Shown: positions 54,647-62,680, counted from the stretch's first letter. The stretch is 64,000 nucleotides of DNA from Planktothricoides raciborskii GIHE-MW2 (GCF_040564635.1 NZ_CP159837.1:1243001-1307000); one strand, 5' to 3'. Translations and numbers: made by a program. Notes: a model not told the origin generated them from the letters alone.

Positions 54647-56704
54647 ATGCACAAATTCTTGACAGCCACAGGATCAGAAGACCCCACCTTTAAAACCGTG
54701 GCGGGAAAATTGAGCAGCTTAAGTGCAACGCTCAAAGCTGGACAAATCAAATTTCAAATTGTCAGTCAATCTCCCCCCCTGGCTTATGCGGTTGCTAAAC
54801 TGGTAGAATCGAGTGCCACCCTACCGGCACTTTATCAATTTCAAACTACAACTTTACCGGGTCAATCTCAACGCACCGAAATTCCCATCAAGGCAGTAGA
54901 ATATGCTCGCACGGAGTTAGCTGCCCCCGAACCTGTTCTCTTGCAATTTACCGATCGCGATCGCGAAAAGCCGATTTCTCATCGTCTGTCCAAAAATGGT
55001 AAATTACTCATCGGTCGTCGTCCAGGCTGTCAAATTCAAATCCCCCAACAATACAGTTTTGCTTCGGGACATCATGCGGAAATTGTCCCGGTTCCGGGGG
55101 CGGATAATTCTTTCGGAAATTGGCAAATTTGTGACACCAGTACCAATGGCACTTACATCAACGGTCAAAAGATTTCGGGATGCCAAACTTTGCATCCAGA
55201 CGATCGCATTACGTTAGGCTATCCCGAACCGACCGATCGCAGTGCGGAACTTATTTTTAAATTTGAATATAATATCGCCTCTCCCCAACCCCCTCATGGT
55301 TCTGCCGGAAATCAAACTTCGGATCCGAATGAGTCATTATATAAAGAACTGATTGACTGCGATATTCTCTGTTTGGTGATTAACCCCACTGTCCCCGTTT
55401 CCGATACAGAAAAACGGCTGATTTCGCGAGCAAATCAAGGGCGACTTTTCAAAACGATTGCAATTGTGGATGTTTCAGCGATCGCTCGCGAACCGGAACG
55501 AGTTAATCATAATATTGACGCCTTCAAGCAATGGCTAAAAAGCCAAAATTTGCAAGGGACTGTTGCCTTGCAGTTAATTCCTTTGCATCCTTTTTATCCC
55601 AGTCCCGAACCCATGACCGAACTGGCGCCAAATGTGCAGCAAGAGTGCGATCGGTTTCGCCAATTTTTAGAACAGTTGGCGATCGGGCAACGGGAGGAAA
55701 TTCTGATGCAGCGGTTCAGCAAAAAAATCAAGGAACAAATTGCGATTATAGAACAAGCTTACGGCGAAAAAGAAGCAAACTTAAAAACCCGGATTGCGAA
55801 ATCTATTGCCTTGCCTCCGGGAACCGATCTGGATGAGTTGGATCGACAAATTAGAAAAACCTTCAAACAAGTAGCAGAAAACAAAGAAAAATCATTCCGA
55901 GAAATTAGATTGGAACTGAATAAATCGAAATCAGAATTAGTGGATGGATTCAGTAAAGAAAGTTTACTGTATAAGATTAAACAGTTTACCGACGAACTGC
56001 AAGCCGTTGTCACCAAAGAAAAAGATCAGGTTTCCCTGTGTTTAAATTCTGAGAAAATGAGCAAGTCCCATACCATCTATACTCACATGAATCGTCTTTG
56101 TTACGGAGATATGAGTCAGTGGGCAAAAGATGAATGGCAACGAGTTTTTGGGACTTATGGCGATGGCGGTTTACAAGCAATTTTCCAACGTACTCATGCA
56201 GCCTTTGATTTTATTCCCGGTCTAGATTTACCCAGTGCATCTTTTGCCGCTAACCCAGAGTTTGACGTTTACAAATGCTTGCAATATTCTTTTGTGGAAT
56301 TTGACAATCAGGTTTCTTTTCAAGACACCGCTTCGGGCAACAATTTGATGTTATGGGGATCGGCAGTTATGGGAATTGTTGGTTTGGCAATGGGACAACC
56401 CATTCTACTGATGACTCCTGGGATGGGTGTCCTGGGAAAACAGGTCGCCCAACAACAAAGCGAAACTGCCAAAATTGAACAAATTACCGAAAATTTACGC
56501 AAAGGCTTATGCCAACATTATCAATCTTTTGCGAAAAGTATTGCGGATAAGTTATCCCAGCAAATTAATTTGGCGATCGAAGCGGAAAAACGCCGATTTA
56601 AAACTTTAATGAAAACAACTAGCGATAAGGTTTGCGCCTACATGAATGACATGAAAAAAGGTTTGGATTATGCTGAAAAACAACATAAACAATTGCAGCA
56701 ATAA
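54647..56704 (+). CDS. FHA-domain protein with dynamin-like region
   Basis: The 685-residue frame has a forkhead-associated phosphothreonine-binding domain at about 115-205 (GKLLIGRRPGCQIQIPQQYS, GHHAEIV, TSTNGTYINGQ). A segment like the later half of a GTPase domain follows (CDILCLVINPTVPVSDTEKR, FKTIAIVDVSA), then long helical regions (330-480) and a hydrophobic patch near 580-605 (MLWGSAVMGIVGLAMG). This recalls dynamin-like membrane proteins that have lost the P-loop part. An ATG at 54572 in the same frame reads MFTATEN then TAA, then PQAASSKTEKLIQSLQE into this protein, so the original N-terminus seems cut by one nonsense change. FHA suggests it reads kinase signals, perhaps from the kinase upstream. 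Confidence 0.75.
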   Translation: MHKFLTATGSEDPTFKTVAGKLSSLSATLKAGQIKFQIVSQSPPLAYAVAKLVESSATLPALYQFQTTTLPGQSQRTEIPIKAVEYARTELAAPEPVLLQFTDRDREKPISHRLSKNGKLLIGRRPGCQIQIPQQYSFASGHHAEIVPVPGADNSFGNWQICDTSTNGTYINGQKISGCQTLHPDDRITLGYPEPTDRSAELIFKFEYNIASPQPPHGSAGNQTSDPNESLYKELIDCDILCLVINPTVPVSDTEKRLISRANQGRLFKTIAIVDVSAIAREPERVNHNIDAFKQWLKSQNLQGTVALQLIPLHPFYPSPEPMTELAPNVQQECDRFRQFLEQLAIGQREEILMQRFSKKIKEQIAIIEQAYGEKEANLKTRIAKSIALPPGTDLDELDRQIRKTFKQVAENKEKSFREIRLELNKSKSELVDGFSKESLLYKIKQFTDELQAVVTKEKDQVSLCLNSEKMSKSHTIYTHMNRLCYGDMSQWAKDEWQRVFGTYGDGGLQAIFQRTHAAFDFIPGLDLPSASFAANPEFDVYKCLQYSFVEFDNQVSFQDTASGNNLMLWGSAVMGIVGLAMGQPILLMTPGMGVLGKQVAQQQSETAKIEQITENLRKGLCQHYQSFAKSIADKLSQQINLAIEAEKRRFKTLMKTTSDKVCAYMNDMKKGLDYAEKQHKQLQQ

Positions 56705-56776
56705 AAAAGCCTGTTCATGGATATATGTAATAAAATATCTACTTAAATTAAGTCTTAAAATAAACCAGAGGTGTTA

Positions 56777-56893
56777 ATGAATAAAAATACCGGACAACCC
56801 CAACCCAAAATAATGCTAAATATCAATAAATGTACTGACGATTATGGTCAGCTAATCAGCAAATTTAAAAATGCTCTATATGGTATTTTTTGA
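56777..56893 (+). CDS. Tiny ORF (38 aa) with strong ribosome binding site
   Basis: A 38-residue frame (MNKNTGQPQPKIMLNINKC to NALYGIF) is preceded by GAGGTG three bases before the ATG. It has no recognisable domain. Together with the two following frames, each with its own Shine-Dalgarno sequence, it suggests a string of small translated units. Coding status is uncertain. Confidence 0.4.
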   Translation: MNKNTGQPQPKIMLNINKCTDDYGQLISKFKNALYGIF

Positions 56894-56940
56894 TAGACCA
56901 GAATAAACTTTAGAAATATTAATGACAGGGAGGTTTCATC

Positions 56941-57027
56941 ATGGGTCTTTTTGATTAAATCAGGGATGCCTGCCGTCACAGATTTGATAATGTTGCCAAT
57001 GCCATTAAATCGAAGTTTAAAAGATAA
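56941..57027 (+). pseudogene. Tiny ORF with in-frame TAA (MGLFD peptide)
   Basis: GGGAGG lies 7 nt before an ATG reading MGLFD then TAA (56956-56958). Beyond the stop the same frame continues IRDACRHRFDNVANAIKSKF to a second stop at 57025-57027. As one 29-codon unit this would be a short amphipathic basic peptide. The first stop is one base away from TCA or CAA. Either a broken small-peptide gene or chance. Confidence 0.3.
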
Positions 57028-57060
57028 GCGAACATAGACACATATAAAGGATAAACGAAC

Positions 57061-57594
57061 ATGAACACATCTGAAGGAGAAACAAACATGGACACAAACT
57101 ACGGCAATTTTGACTCATTAAAAAATGAACTTAGGCTAAAAAATATGCCCACGGTGTCCCGGGATTCATATACCATTTCTGAAGATACCAATGGTGACGG
57201 ACAAGTTGATTATGTTTACGATCGCGATAATCGATCAATTCCATATCATATTGCTGAAGATACCAATGGTGATGGAAAAATTGATAATGTTTACAATCAC
57301 TACGATACCGATAAAGACGGGTATTATGAGATTGTAGTTGAAGCGTTTGATGAGAATAAAGATGGAAAATTTGATTACGCTTCTAAGAGTTACGATAGCA
57401 ATGGTGATGGCCACCATGACACTGTAGAGTATGCCGATGGCAACCAAAGCGATAGTTACACCGATCAAACCATGCTTAGTAACGATATCGATAACGTCAG
57501 CTATGATCCAGATAACTACATAGGAAATAACGACGATAACTATGATTTTGATGACCAAATGACATATAACGATGATGGGTGTTACAACGCATAA
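57061..57594 (+). CDS. Calcium-binding-repeat acidic protein
   Basis: A 177-residue very acidic protein with five to six DxNxDGxxD loops (DTNGDGQVDYVY, DTNGDGKIDNVY, DTDKDGYYEIV, DENKDGKFDYA, DSNGDGHHDTV), the pattern of thrombospondin-type-3/EF-hand-like calcium sites. No signal peptide is visible. The tail is Asp/Asn/Tyr-rich. The start is ambiguous: ATG 57061 has AAAGGA nine bases before it, while ATG 57088 has AAGGAG eight bases before it. The region 57020-57095 is an imperfect triplication of a 27-29 bp RBS-start unit. It may store or sense calcium; function inferred from motifs only. Confidence 0.75.
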   Translation: MNTSEGETNMDTNYGNFDSLKNELRLKNMPTVSRDSYTISEDTNGDGQVDYVYDRDNRSIPYHIAEDTNGDGKIDNVYNHYDTDKDGYYEIVVEAFDENKDGKFDYASKSYDSNGDGHHDTVEYADGNQSDSYTDQTMLSNDIDNVSYDPDNYIGNNDDNYDFDDQMTYNDDGCYNA

Positions 57595-57676
57595 CATTCA
57601 TGTTGCTAATTCAATATTATCAAGCAATAAAGTTATTGAATTAGCAAAGTTATGAGTTAAAACCAATATGACAATT

Positions 57677-57846
57677 GGTGCGTTACTGCGGCGCAAGTTA
57701 AGATTATTTGTGGTTAGCAAAAATTTCTGCGCCGCCTAACACACCCTACCAAAAAAAGGCGATCGCAGTTCTTGGGATAACAGAAACCGGGTTTCTACAG
57801 AAATCTCGGTTGGGATGCCAAAGTTATAATATAAACCCGGTTTCTC
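57677..57846. repeat. 74-bp repeat copy 2 followed by AGAAACCGGG repeat
   Basis: 57677-57750 matches the element at 46350-46423 in length and ends (GGTGCGTTAC, CTAACACACCCTACC). At 57782-57846 lies a copy of the AGAAACCGGGTTTCT pair with AAATCTCGG between. Both repeat families are thus found side by side here and 1.3 kb apart near 46-48 kb. Confidence 0.85.
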
Positions 57847-57853
57847 GGAGAAG

Positions 57854-58213
57854 GCGATCGCTTTTCAAGCCCAAATTAGCGGGGATTTAAACTATTTTAA
57901 ACCAGGATATGTTTTGCTGGATACGGCGATTTCTAGTATTTGCGGTTTGGTAGAAGTAGACCAAGCAGAATGCGATCGCCTGAATGCCAGACCAAAACCA
58001 ACAGTTACAAGACCATATTCAGGCGATCGGGGTGGGAATTGCCGCAGGGGCGATCTTGGCGTCGAGTTCCGGGTTAATGCTGGCAGAAAAAAAGACATTT
58101 CCTTGGCAAGCAAATCAGCGGTATTATTAAGTGCCGGTTGTGCCATAGCATTTTGGTTGGCGTTTTTCTTATACTTCCAAGTCCGCAGAAATGCCGCCAA
58201 AAATAAGAAGTAA
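57854..58213 (+). pseudogene. Small two-TM membrane protein pseudogene
   Basis: Three frames must be joined to read a sensible protein: FQAQISGDLNYFKPGYVLLD to VEVDQAECDRLNA (frame 2), then QNQQLQDHIQAIGVGIAAGA and ILASSSGLMLAEKKTFPWQ (another frame), then SAVLLSAGCAIAFWLAFFLY and FQVRRNAAKNKK back in the first. The two hydrophobic stretches would be membrane spans. There is no start codon with a ribosome binding site. The family is unknown to me. It sits between repeat blocks, and the repeat at its 5' edge may have removed the start. Confidence 0.5.
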
Positions 58214-58214
58214 A

Positions 58215-58300
58215 ATAAACCGGGTTTTTTGAGTAAAAAGAAACCCGGTTTCTGTCCCATGAAAAAGAAACCCAGTTGCTTGAAAAAACCGGGTTTTTGA
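58215..58300. repeat. AAACCGGGTTT repeat cluster
   Basis: Contains AAACCGGGTTTTTTGAG, AAGAAACCCGGTTTCTG, AAGAAACCCAGTTGCTTG and AAAAAACCGGGTTTTTGAA in 86 bp. On the minus strand it directly follows the Uma2 gene and may serve as its transcript end. Confidence 0.75.
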
Positions 58301-58305
58301 ATCGT

Positions 58306-58884
58306 TTAAGCTGAAATAATCTTTTCAACGGGAATGGTCACATCAGGAAATGCCAGGGGCGAAATTTCCCCATCTTTTAAGGTCATTTTAAACCCATATT
58401 CTCGTTCACGGGGTTGGCGGTAAATAATTAATTCCCCAGTTTGTAGATTCACCAGCCAATATTCTGGGATGCCCGCTTCTGCATAAATGTGATATTTTAC
58501 TGTTGCATCTTTTTCTAAACTGCTATTAGCATATTCGATTACCCAGAAGATATTTTCTGGATAAGGATGATGAGTCAGATACTCTCTCCCTAGGGGCTGG
58601 ACAATAGTGATATCCGGTTCCGGTTCCGACCCGTTGGGCAGGGTGATAGGTTTGGCGTGGCGAACAAAAGCGCGGTAAGCGTCAGCTATGCCGTCAGGCT
58701 TATCGCCTAAAACTCTAGTCAAATAATTTCCTGCTTCTGAACTAAAGAAAGCATGAATTTCACCTTCGGGGGACATTTCAACTATTTCTCCTGCTAATAA
58801 CTCCACGGGGCGATCGTCGAGTAACCCCGTTTTAATCATCAGGTGGTAGTCTTCTACACTCCACTTGACTGTTGACAGTACCAT
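58306..58884 (-). CDS. Uma2 family (DUF820) putative endonuclease
   Basis: A 192-residue Uma2 protein: WSVEDYHLMIKTGLLDDRPV and ELLAGEIVEMSPEG at the start, then the core EPEPDITIVQP, IFWVIEYANSSLEKDATVK, YAEAGIPEYWLVNLQTGEL. The catalytic-type Asp and Glu positions are intact. A perfect GGAGGTG ribosome binding site precedes the ATG. It faces a repeat cluster on its 3' side. Similar to the Uma2 gene at 10.8 kb in layout but clearly a different subfamily member. Confidence 0.9.
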   Translation of the reverse strand: MVLSTVKWSVEDYHLMIKTGLLDDRPVELLAGEIVEMSPEGEIHAFFSSEAGNYLTRVLGDKPDGIADAYRAFVRHAKPITLPNGSEPEPDITIVQPLGREYLTHHPYPENIFWVIEYANSSLEKDATVKYHIYAEAGIPEYWLVNLQTGELIIYRQPREREYGFKMTLKDGEISPLAFPDVTIPVEKIISA

Positions 58885-58989
58885 ATTTCACCTCCATCAA
58901 CCTTCACTTTAGTTTATCATTTACCTGCCAGATACCTGCCAGAGAAGAGTTAAAAAAATGGCGCGATCGCCTTTATTCCCATATCTCAT

Positions 58990-59085
58990 ACCAACCAGAA
59001 ACCGGGTTTCTTAATTGTAGGGGCGATTCGCGAATCGACCGTACTCGGTACGAAGCATAAATTGTCGCAAAAACCCGGTTTCTTC
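58990..59085. repeat. AGAAACCGGGTTTCTT repeat with GGGGCGATTCGCGAATCG insert
   Basis: AGAAACCGGGTTTCTT (58997) and AAAACCCGGTTTCTTC (59071) enclose a TAGGGGCGATTCGCGAATCG palindrome. The stretch 59086-59300 after it is AT-rich with no gene; it should hold the promoter of the next Uma2 gene. Confidence 0.75.
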
Positions 59086-59300
59086 TATGACCCATCTATC
59101 GGTCAAAAACTCAATAAAGTTGCTGATTTGTGAAAATAAATATCAGGATTTAAAAAATAAGTTTAAATACTATAACTTATTAGTTTATTTCATTCACAAA
59201 ATTTAATATCAAATACAACTAATTTAATAGAATTAAATCATAAATAAAATGCTTTTATGCTAAAATAAAATAAATTGCCAATTATCGGAGGTAAAGCTCT

Positions 59301-59996
59301 ATGGTAGCCGAACTAAAATCTCCAACCAAACCAGAAATTATCTATCCCGATAGTGACGGTCAACCTATGTCAGATAATACAGAACATTTCCAACTGATTG
59401 TCTTAATCAAAGAAAACTTAGAAATTTTGTTTTCTGCGGAGCAAAATGTATTTGTAGCGGGAGACTTATTATGGTATACCGTAGAAGGGGATAATCAGCT
59501 AAGACAAGCCCCAGATGTGATGGTGGCATTTGGGCGACCCAAAGGACGCCGAGGTTCTTATCAACAATGGCAAGAAGAAAATATTGCCCCGCAAGTAGTG
59601 TTTGAAATCTTATCTCCGGGAAATCGGCCATCGGAAATGGCGAAAAAATTCCAGTTTTACGATCGCTATGGAGTAGAAGAATACTACCTCTATGACCCCG
59701 ATCGCTTGGATTTAACTGGCTGGTTGCGTCAAGGGGAAAAATTAGCCGTCATCGATCGCGTATCTGGGTGGGTTTCTCCCCGACTGGGAATTAAATTTGA
59801 ATTAACTGAGTCAGGACTTGAGTTAATTCGCCCTGATGGACAAAAGTTTTTAACTTCTCAGGAATTAGCTGAACGGGCTGAAGCCGAAAGCCAGCGGGCT
59901 GAAGCCGAAAGCCAACGGGCTGAAAAAGCCGAAGAACGAGTTAAACTCTTAGAGGCACGATTGCGAGAATTAAACATTAATCCAGAGGATTTGTAA
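59301..59996 (+). CDS. Uma2 family protein with C-terminal coiled coil
   Basis: The 231-residue protein has a Uma2 core (VFVAGDLLWYTVEGDNQLRQ, APDVMVAFGRPKGRRGSY, APQVVFEILSPGNRPSEM, KKFQFYDRYGVEEYYLYDPD) and a C-terminal coiled coil with a seven-residue repeat (RAEAESQ twice) before KAEERVKLLEARLREL. This longer type with a coiled tail is common in cyanobacteria. GGAGGT lies 8 nt upstream of the ATG. Role unknown; nuclease by fold. Confidence 0.9.
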   Translation: MVAELKSPTKPEIIYPDSDGQPMSDNTEHFQLIVLIKENLEILFSAEQNVFVAGDLLWYTVEGDNQLRQAPDVMVAFGRPKGRRGSYQQWQEENIAPQVVFEILSPGNRPSEMAKKFQFYDRYGVEEYYLYDPDRLDLTGWLRQGEKLAVIDRVSGWVSPRLGIKFELTESGLELIRPDGQKFLTSQELAERAEAESQRAEAESQRAEKAEERVKLLEARLRELNINPEDL

Positions 59997-60043
59997 CCGA
60001 TTTACTCGCTGTTACTATGTTAGTTTTATCCTGACGAAAAAAA

Positions 60044-60070
60044 GTAGGGGCGCAATGCTTGCGCCCCTAC
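60044..60070. repeat. GTAGGGGCGCAA palindrome
   Basis: GTAGGGGCGCAA-TGC-TTGCGCCCCTAC is a perfect 12-bp-arm hairpin between the converging Uma2 and rtcB genes. Four ATCAGATA-type direct repeats follow at 60111-60133, similar to the ATAATCTGA/ATCAGATAATCTGAT text at 3161-3195 between cpcC and cpcD. Confidence 0.8.
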
Positions 60071-60142
60071 GGAATTCATGCACATTTTTAATCAAATCTA
60101 ATCACATTTAATCAGATAATCAGATAATCAGATAAATTTGCT

Positions 60143-61960
60143 TCAACCTTTGACACAAACCACTTGTTTCAAGGTTGCCACAATTTCCACTAAATCTGAT
60201 TGATTTTCCATCACTTGCTCGATAGGTTTGTAAGCTCCAGGTATTTCATCCAGTACCCCTCGGTCTTTGCGACATTCAATGCCTTGAGTTTGTTCAATTA
60301 AATCCGCTTCAGTGAATTCTTTTTTCGCCTTATTTCTAGACATTAAACGACCGGCGCCGTGGCTGCAACTGCAATAACTATCAGCACAACCTTTGCCTTT
60401 GACGATGAAAGATTTGGCTCCCATTGAACCGGGAATAATCCCATAATCTTCTTCTCTAGCTCTCACGGCACCTTTGCGAGTCACATAGACTTGTTCGCCA
60501 AAATGAGTTTCTTTTTCAGCGTAATTGTGATGACAATTGACCAGTAATAACGGTTTAGTGGGTTTGCCTCCTGCGAGGTGTTTTTCCACAATTCGCATGA
60601 ACCGATCCATCATTACATCGCGATTTTTGCGGGCATAGTTTTGTGCCCATTGTAAATCATGCCAATAGGCATCAAATTCGGGAGTTTGGGAGACAAAATA
60701 AGCCAGGTCTGGGTCAGGGAGGCGATCGCCTGCTAATCGGGCTAATTCTTTGGCGGTATCAATATGACATTGGGCCAACATATTGCCAATGTGCCGAGAA
60801 CCGGAATGTAACATCAACCAAACTTGATTATCTGTATCTAAACAGACTTCAATAAAATGGTTGCCACCACCGAGGGAACCCAATTGTTTCATGGCTTTTC
60901 CTTCTAAGCGTTGGACTCCAGCATGAAGGTCTTTAAAATCCCGCCATCCCTGCCAATTACTTGCCGGTTTATCCACGTCCTTATTTTCATCAAAACCCAG
61001 AGGAATTGCTGCTTCAATATCCTGGCGAATTTTTTTCAATTTGCCTTCGAGTTTGTCTGCGAAAAATGGAGTTTTTACCGCACACATACCACAGTTATGA
61101 ACGAATACCCCAGCAGTTAGAGCAAAGTTATGATATTCGGGAACGGTTAAACAGTAAACGTCTTGTTGTTCTTCTAGGGAAACAACCTCAACGACTTTGT
61201 GGTTGTACCCGTGTTCTTTTCGCCGATGGTTATGTAATCCAATGGGAGTTTTCACTTCATCTCCGCAGGTTTCACAGGTGTAGATCCGATTAGCAATTTC
61301 CTTGCTTTTTGCTCTTCCTTTTTCGCTGGTATTGTAGTCAATCAGATAATTTTTTCCCCGTTTTCCATTGTCAAAAACTTGGTATTCACCGGAATCATTC
61401 TGCTGAATTAAAGTGTAGCCATCCTGATATGTTTTGCTATAAAAAGGCATTAAGGATGTACCATTATTTAAATCTTTGGCTTCTCGATAACTGCCATCAC
61501 GCAGCATAAATTGGTGGTCGGGAGTGCATAGGATTTCTGCACCGTTGTCGAGAACCACTTTGACTAATGGGGCATTGCGACGAGTCAAACGAGCGATCGC
61601 TTTTGCGGCCACAATTCGTCCTGTATTGGTACAGGAGTAAACCACAAACTCCCGCCCCCAGGAAGCTAACTCCGCCAGGGAATAAGATTTGCCGTCTGCG
61701 AGAGGAACTAATGTATCCCCAGTGAAACAACCAATATCGACCCCCACCGCAGCGGGAATAATCGCATCTTTGGTCGCCAGCACTGACCCTACTAAGGCCC
61801 CTTTGCCCAAATGAACATCGGGCATAAGCGCCACGTGCTTAAACACAAATGGCAACGAGGCCACATTTTTGGCCATTGCAGTTTCTTCCGAACCTAGTTC
61901 GTGATTTGCCCAAGATAAGACAGGTTTGGGCGTTGAGATTTTCAGTTGTTCGTAGGGCAT
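60143..61960 (-). CDS. rtcB: RNA ligase RtcB, interrupted by an intein
   Basis: The precursor is 605 residues; without the intein it is 393, normal for a short RtcB. The ligase seals 2',3'-cyclic-phosphate and 5'-OH RNA ends with GTP and Mn2+. Visible sites: PDVHLGKG, VGVDIG|CGMCAV (metal cysteine), GSLGGGNHFIEV, LHSGSRHIGN, LLVNCHHNYAEKE, GSMGAKSFIVKG, and the GMP-accepting histidine in CSCSHGAGRLMSR. The intein is inserted between Gly77 and the metal-binding cysteine, so no active ligase exists before splicing. A strong dyad operator lies 31 bp upstream of the start. Converges with a Uma2 gene. Confidence 0.95.
   Translation of the reverse strand: MPYEQLKISTPKPVLSWANHELGSEETAMAKNVASLPFVFKHVALMPDVHLGKGALVGSVLATKDAIIPAAVGVDIGCFTGDTLVPLADGKSYSLAELASWGREFVVYSCTNTGRIVAAKAIARLTRRNAPLVKVVLDNGAEILCTPDHQFMLRDGSYREAKDLNNGTSLMPFYSKTYQDGYTLIQQNDSGEYQVFDNGKRGKNYLIDYNTSEKGRAKSKEIANRIYTCETCGDEVKTPIGLHNHRRKEHGYNHKVVEVVSLEEQQDVYCLTVPEYHNFALTAGVFVHNCGMCAVKTPFFADKLEGKLKKIRQDIEAAIPLGFDENKDVDKPASNWQGWRDFKDLHAGVQRLEGKAMKQLGSLGGGNHFIEVCLDTDNQVWLMLHSGSRHIGNMLAQCHIDTAKELARLAGDRLPDPDLAYFVSQTPEFDAYWHDLQWAQNYARKNRDVMMDRFMRIVEKHLAGGKPTKPLLLVNCHHNYAEKETHFGEQVYVTRKGAVRAREEDYGIIPGSMGAKSFIVKGKGCADSYCSCSHGAGRLMSRNKAKKEFTEADLIEQTQGIECRKDRGVLDEIPGAYKPIEQVMENQSDLVEIVATLKQVVCVKG
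61094..61729 (-). mobile_element. Intein in RtcB (212 aa, mini-type with zinc-finger-like insert)
   Basis: Residues 78-289 of the RtcB precursor form a HINT domain. Block A begins CFTGDTLVPLADG with the catalytic Cys1; block B has GAEILCTPDHQFML; blocks F/G are YCLTVPEYHNFALTAGVFVH ending in Asn289, followed by Cys290 as +1 nucleophile. The space where a homing endonuclease would sit holds only about 90 residues. These include CETCGDEVKTPIGLHNHRR followed by KEH, a C-x2-C...H-x4-H arrangement like a zinc finger. No LAGLIDADG motif is seen, so the intein probably cannot home on its own. Confidence 0.9.
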
Positions 61961-61990
61961 AAGAATTATATTGCCAGTATGACTATTTAT

Positions 61991-62009
61991 ATACTACATT
62001 ATGTAGTAT
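61991..62009. promoter_or_regulatory. Perfect dyad operator ATACTACAT-T-ATGTAGTAT
   Basis: Two 9-bp half-sites in perfect inverted symmetry, separated by one base, stand 31 bp upstream of the rtcB start and 21 bp beyond the end of the HAD gene. The TACA...TGTA core is like operators of BlaI/MecI/CopY-type winged-helix repressors. It probably controls rtcB; the regulator is not in the window. Confidence 0.5.
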
Positions 62010-62029
62010 GTTTTGTCGAGCGTTGCTCC

Positions 62030-62680
62030 CTAACCCCGTGTCAGCCAGTAGCCGCGCAAACCAACGGCATTCGCCCCTTCATAGTCGTCTTGGCGACTAT
62101 CCCCGACGTGCCAAGCTTCCTGGGGCAGACAATTATGTTTTGCCAAAGCGGTGGCAAAGATTTTCGGGTCAGGTTTGGCAGCCCCCACTTCGGTGGAAAT
62201 GGTGACGGATTGGAAAAAATGATTTAAATCGAGCGCTTTTAAGACCGCATATAGCCGCGAGTCAAAATTAGATAAAACACCGAGTTCAATGCCAGCACTT
62301 TGGCACCGTTCCAGGGTGGGCAGCACTTCGGGATAAAGTACCCACGGCTGGCTGGTGGCAAAGTAGGCGTAAAGTTCCGCAAAGAATTTACTAAAGTCGC
62401 GAAATTGGGATTGTACTCCGGCTTTTTGGAAGGTGTGGGAGGCGACCCTTTCCCACCATTCAAATTCTAACCGGGGAATTTCTCTGGGAGTGGCATGGGG
62501 AAAGGCTGCGGCTGGGGCTTGCCGAAAGCTTTCCCGGAAGGCTCGATCTAATAGGTTGGGGGCAACTTCTACGCCAAAAGATTGGGCAATTTCTGCATAA
62601 ATTTGTCCGACTGTCCCCCGAATGCCGAAAAGCGTTCCTACGGCATCAAAAAAAATAACTTTTGGTTTGGGATTAGTCAT
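62030..62680 (-). CDS. HAD-superfamily hydrolase (subfamily IA)
   Basis: The 216-residue protein has HAD motif I FFDAVGTLFG (the first Asp is the nucleophile; the usual second Asp is replaced by Val, so phosphatase activity may be changed), motif II GVLSNFD, motif III AAKPDPKIF and motif IV HVGDSRQDDYEGA. It has a helical cap after motif I as in subfamily IA. It resembles HDHD3/REG-2-like HADs. Substrate unknown. It is on the same strand as rtcB, 69 bp upstream of its start, but the operator lies between. Confidence 0.88.
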   Translation of the reverse strand: MTNPKPKVIFFDAVGTLFGIRGTVGQIYAEIAQSFGVEVAPNLLDRAFRESFRQAPAAAFPHATPREIPRLEFEWWERVASHTFQKAGVQSQFRDFSKFFAELYAYFATSQPWVLYPEVLPTLERCQSAGIELGVLSNFDSRLYAVLKALDLNHFFQSVTISTEVGAAKPDPKIFATALAKHNCLPQEAWHVGDSRQDDYEGANAVGLRGYWLTRG

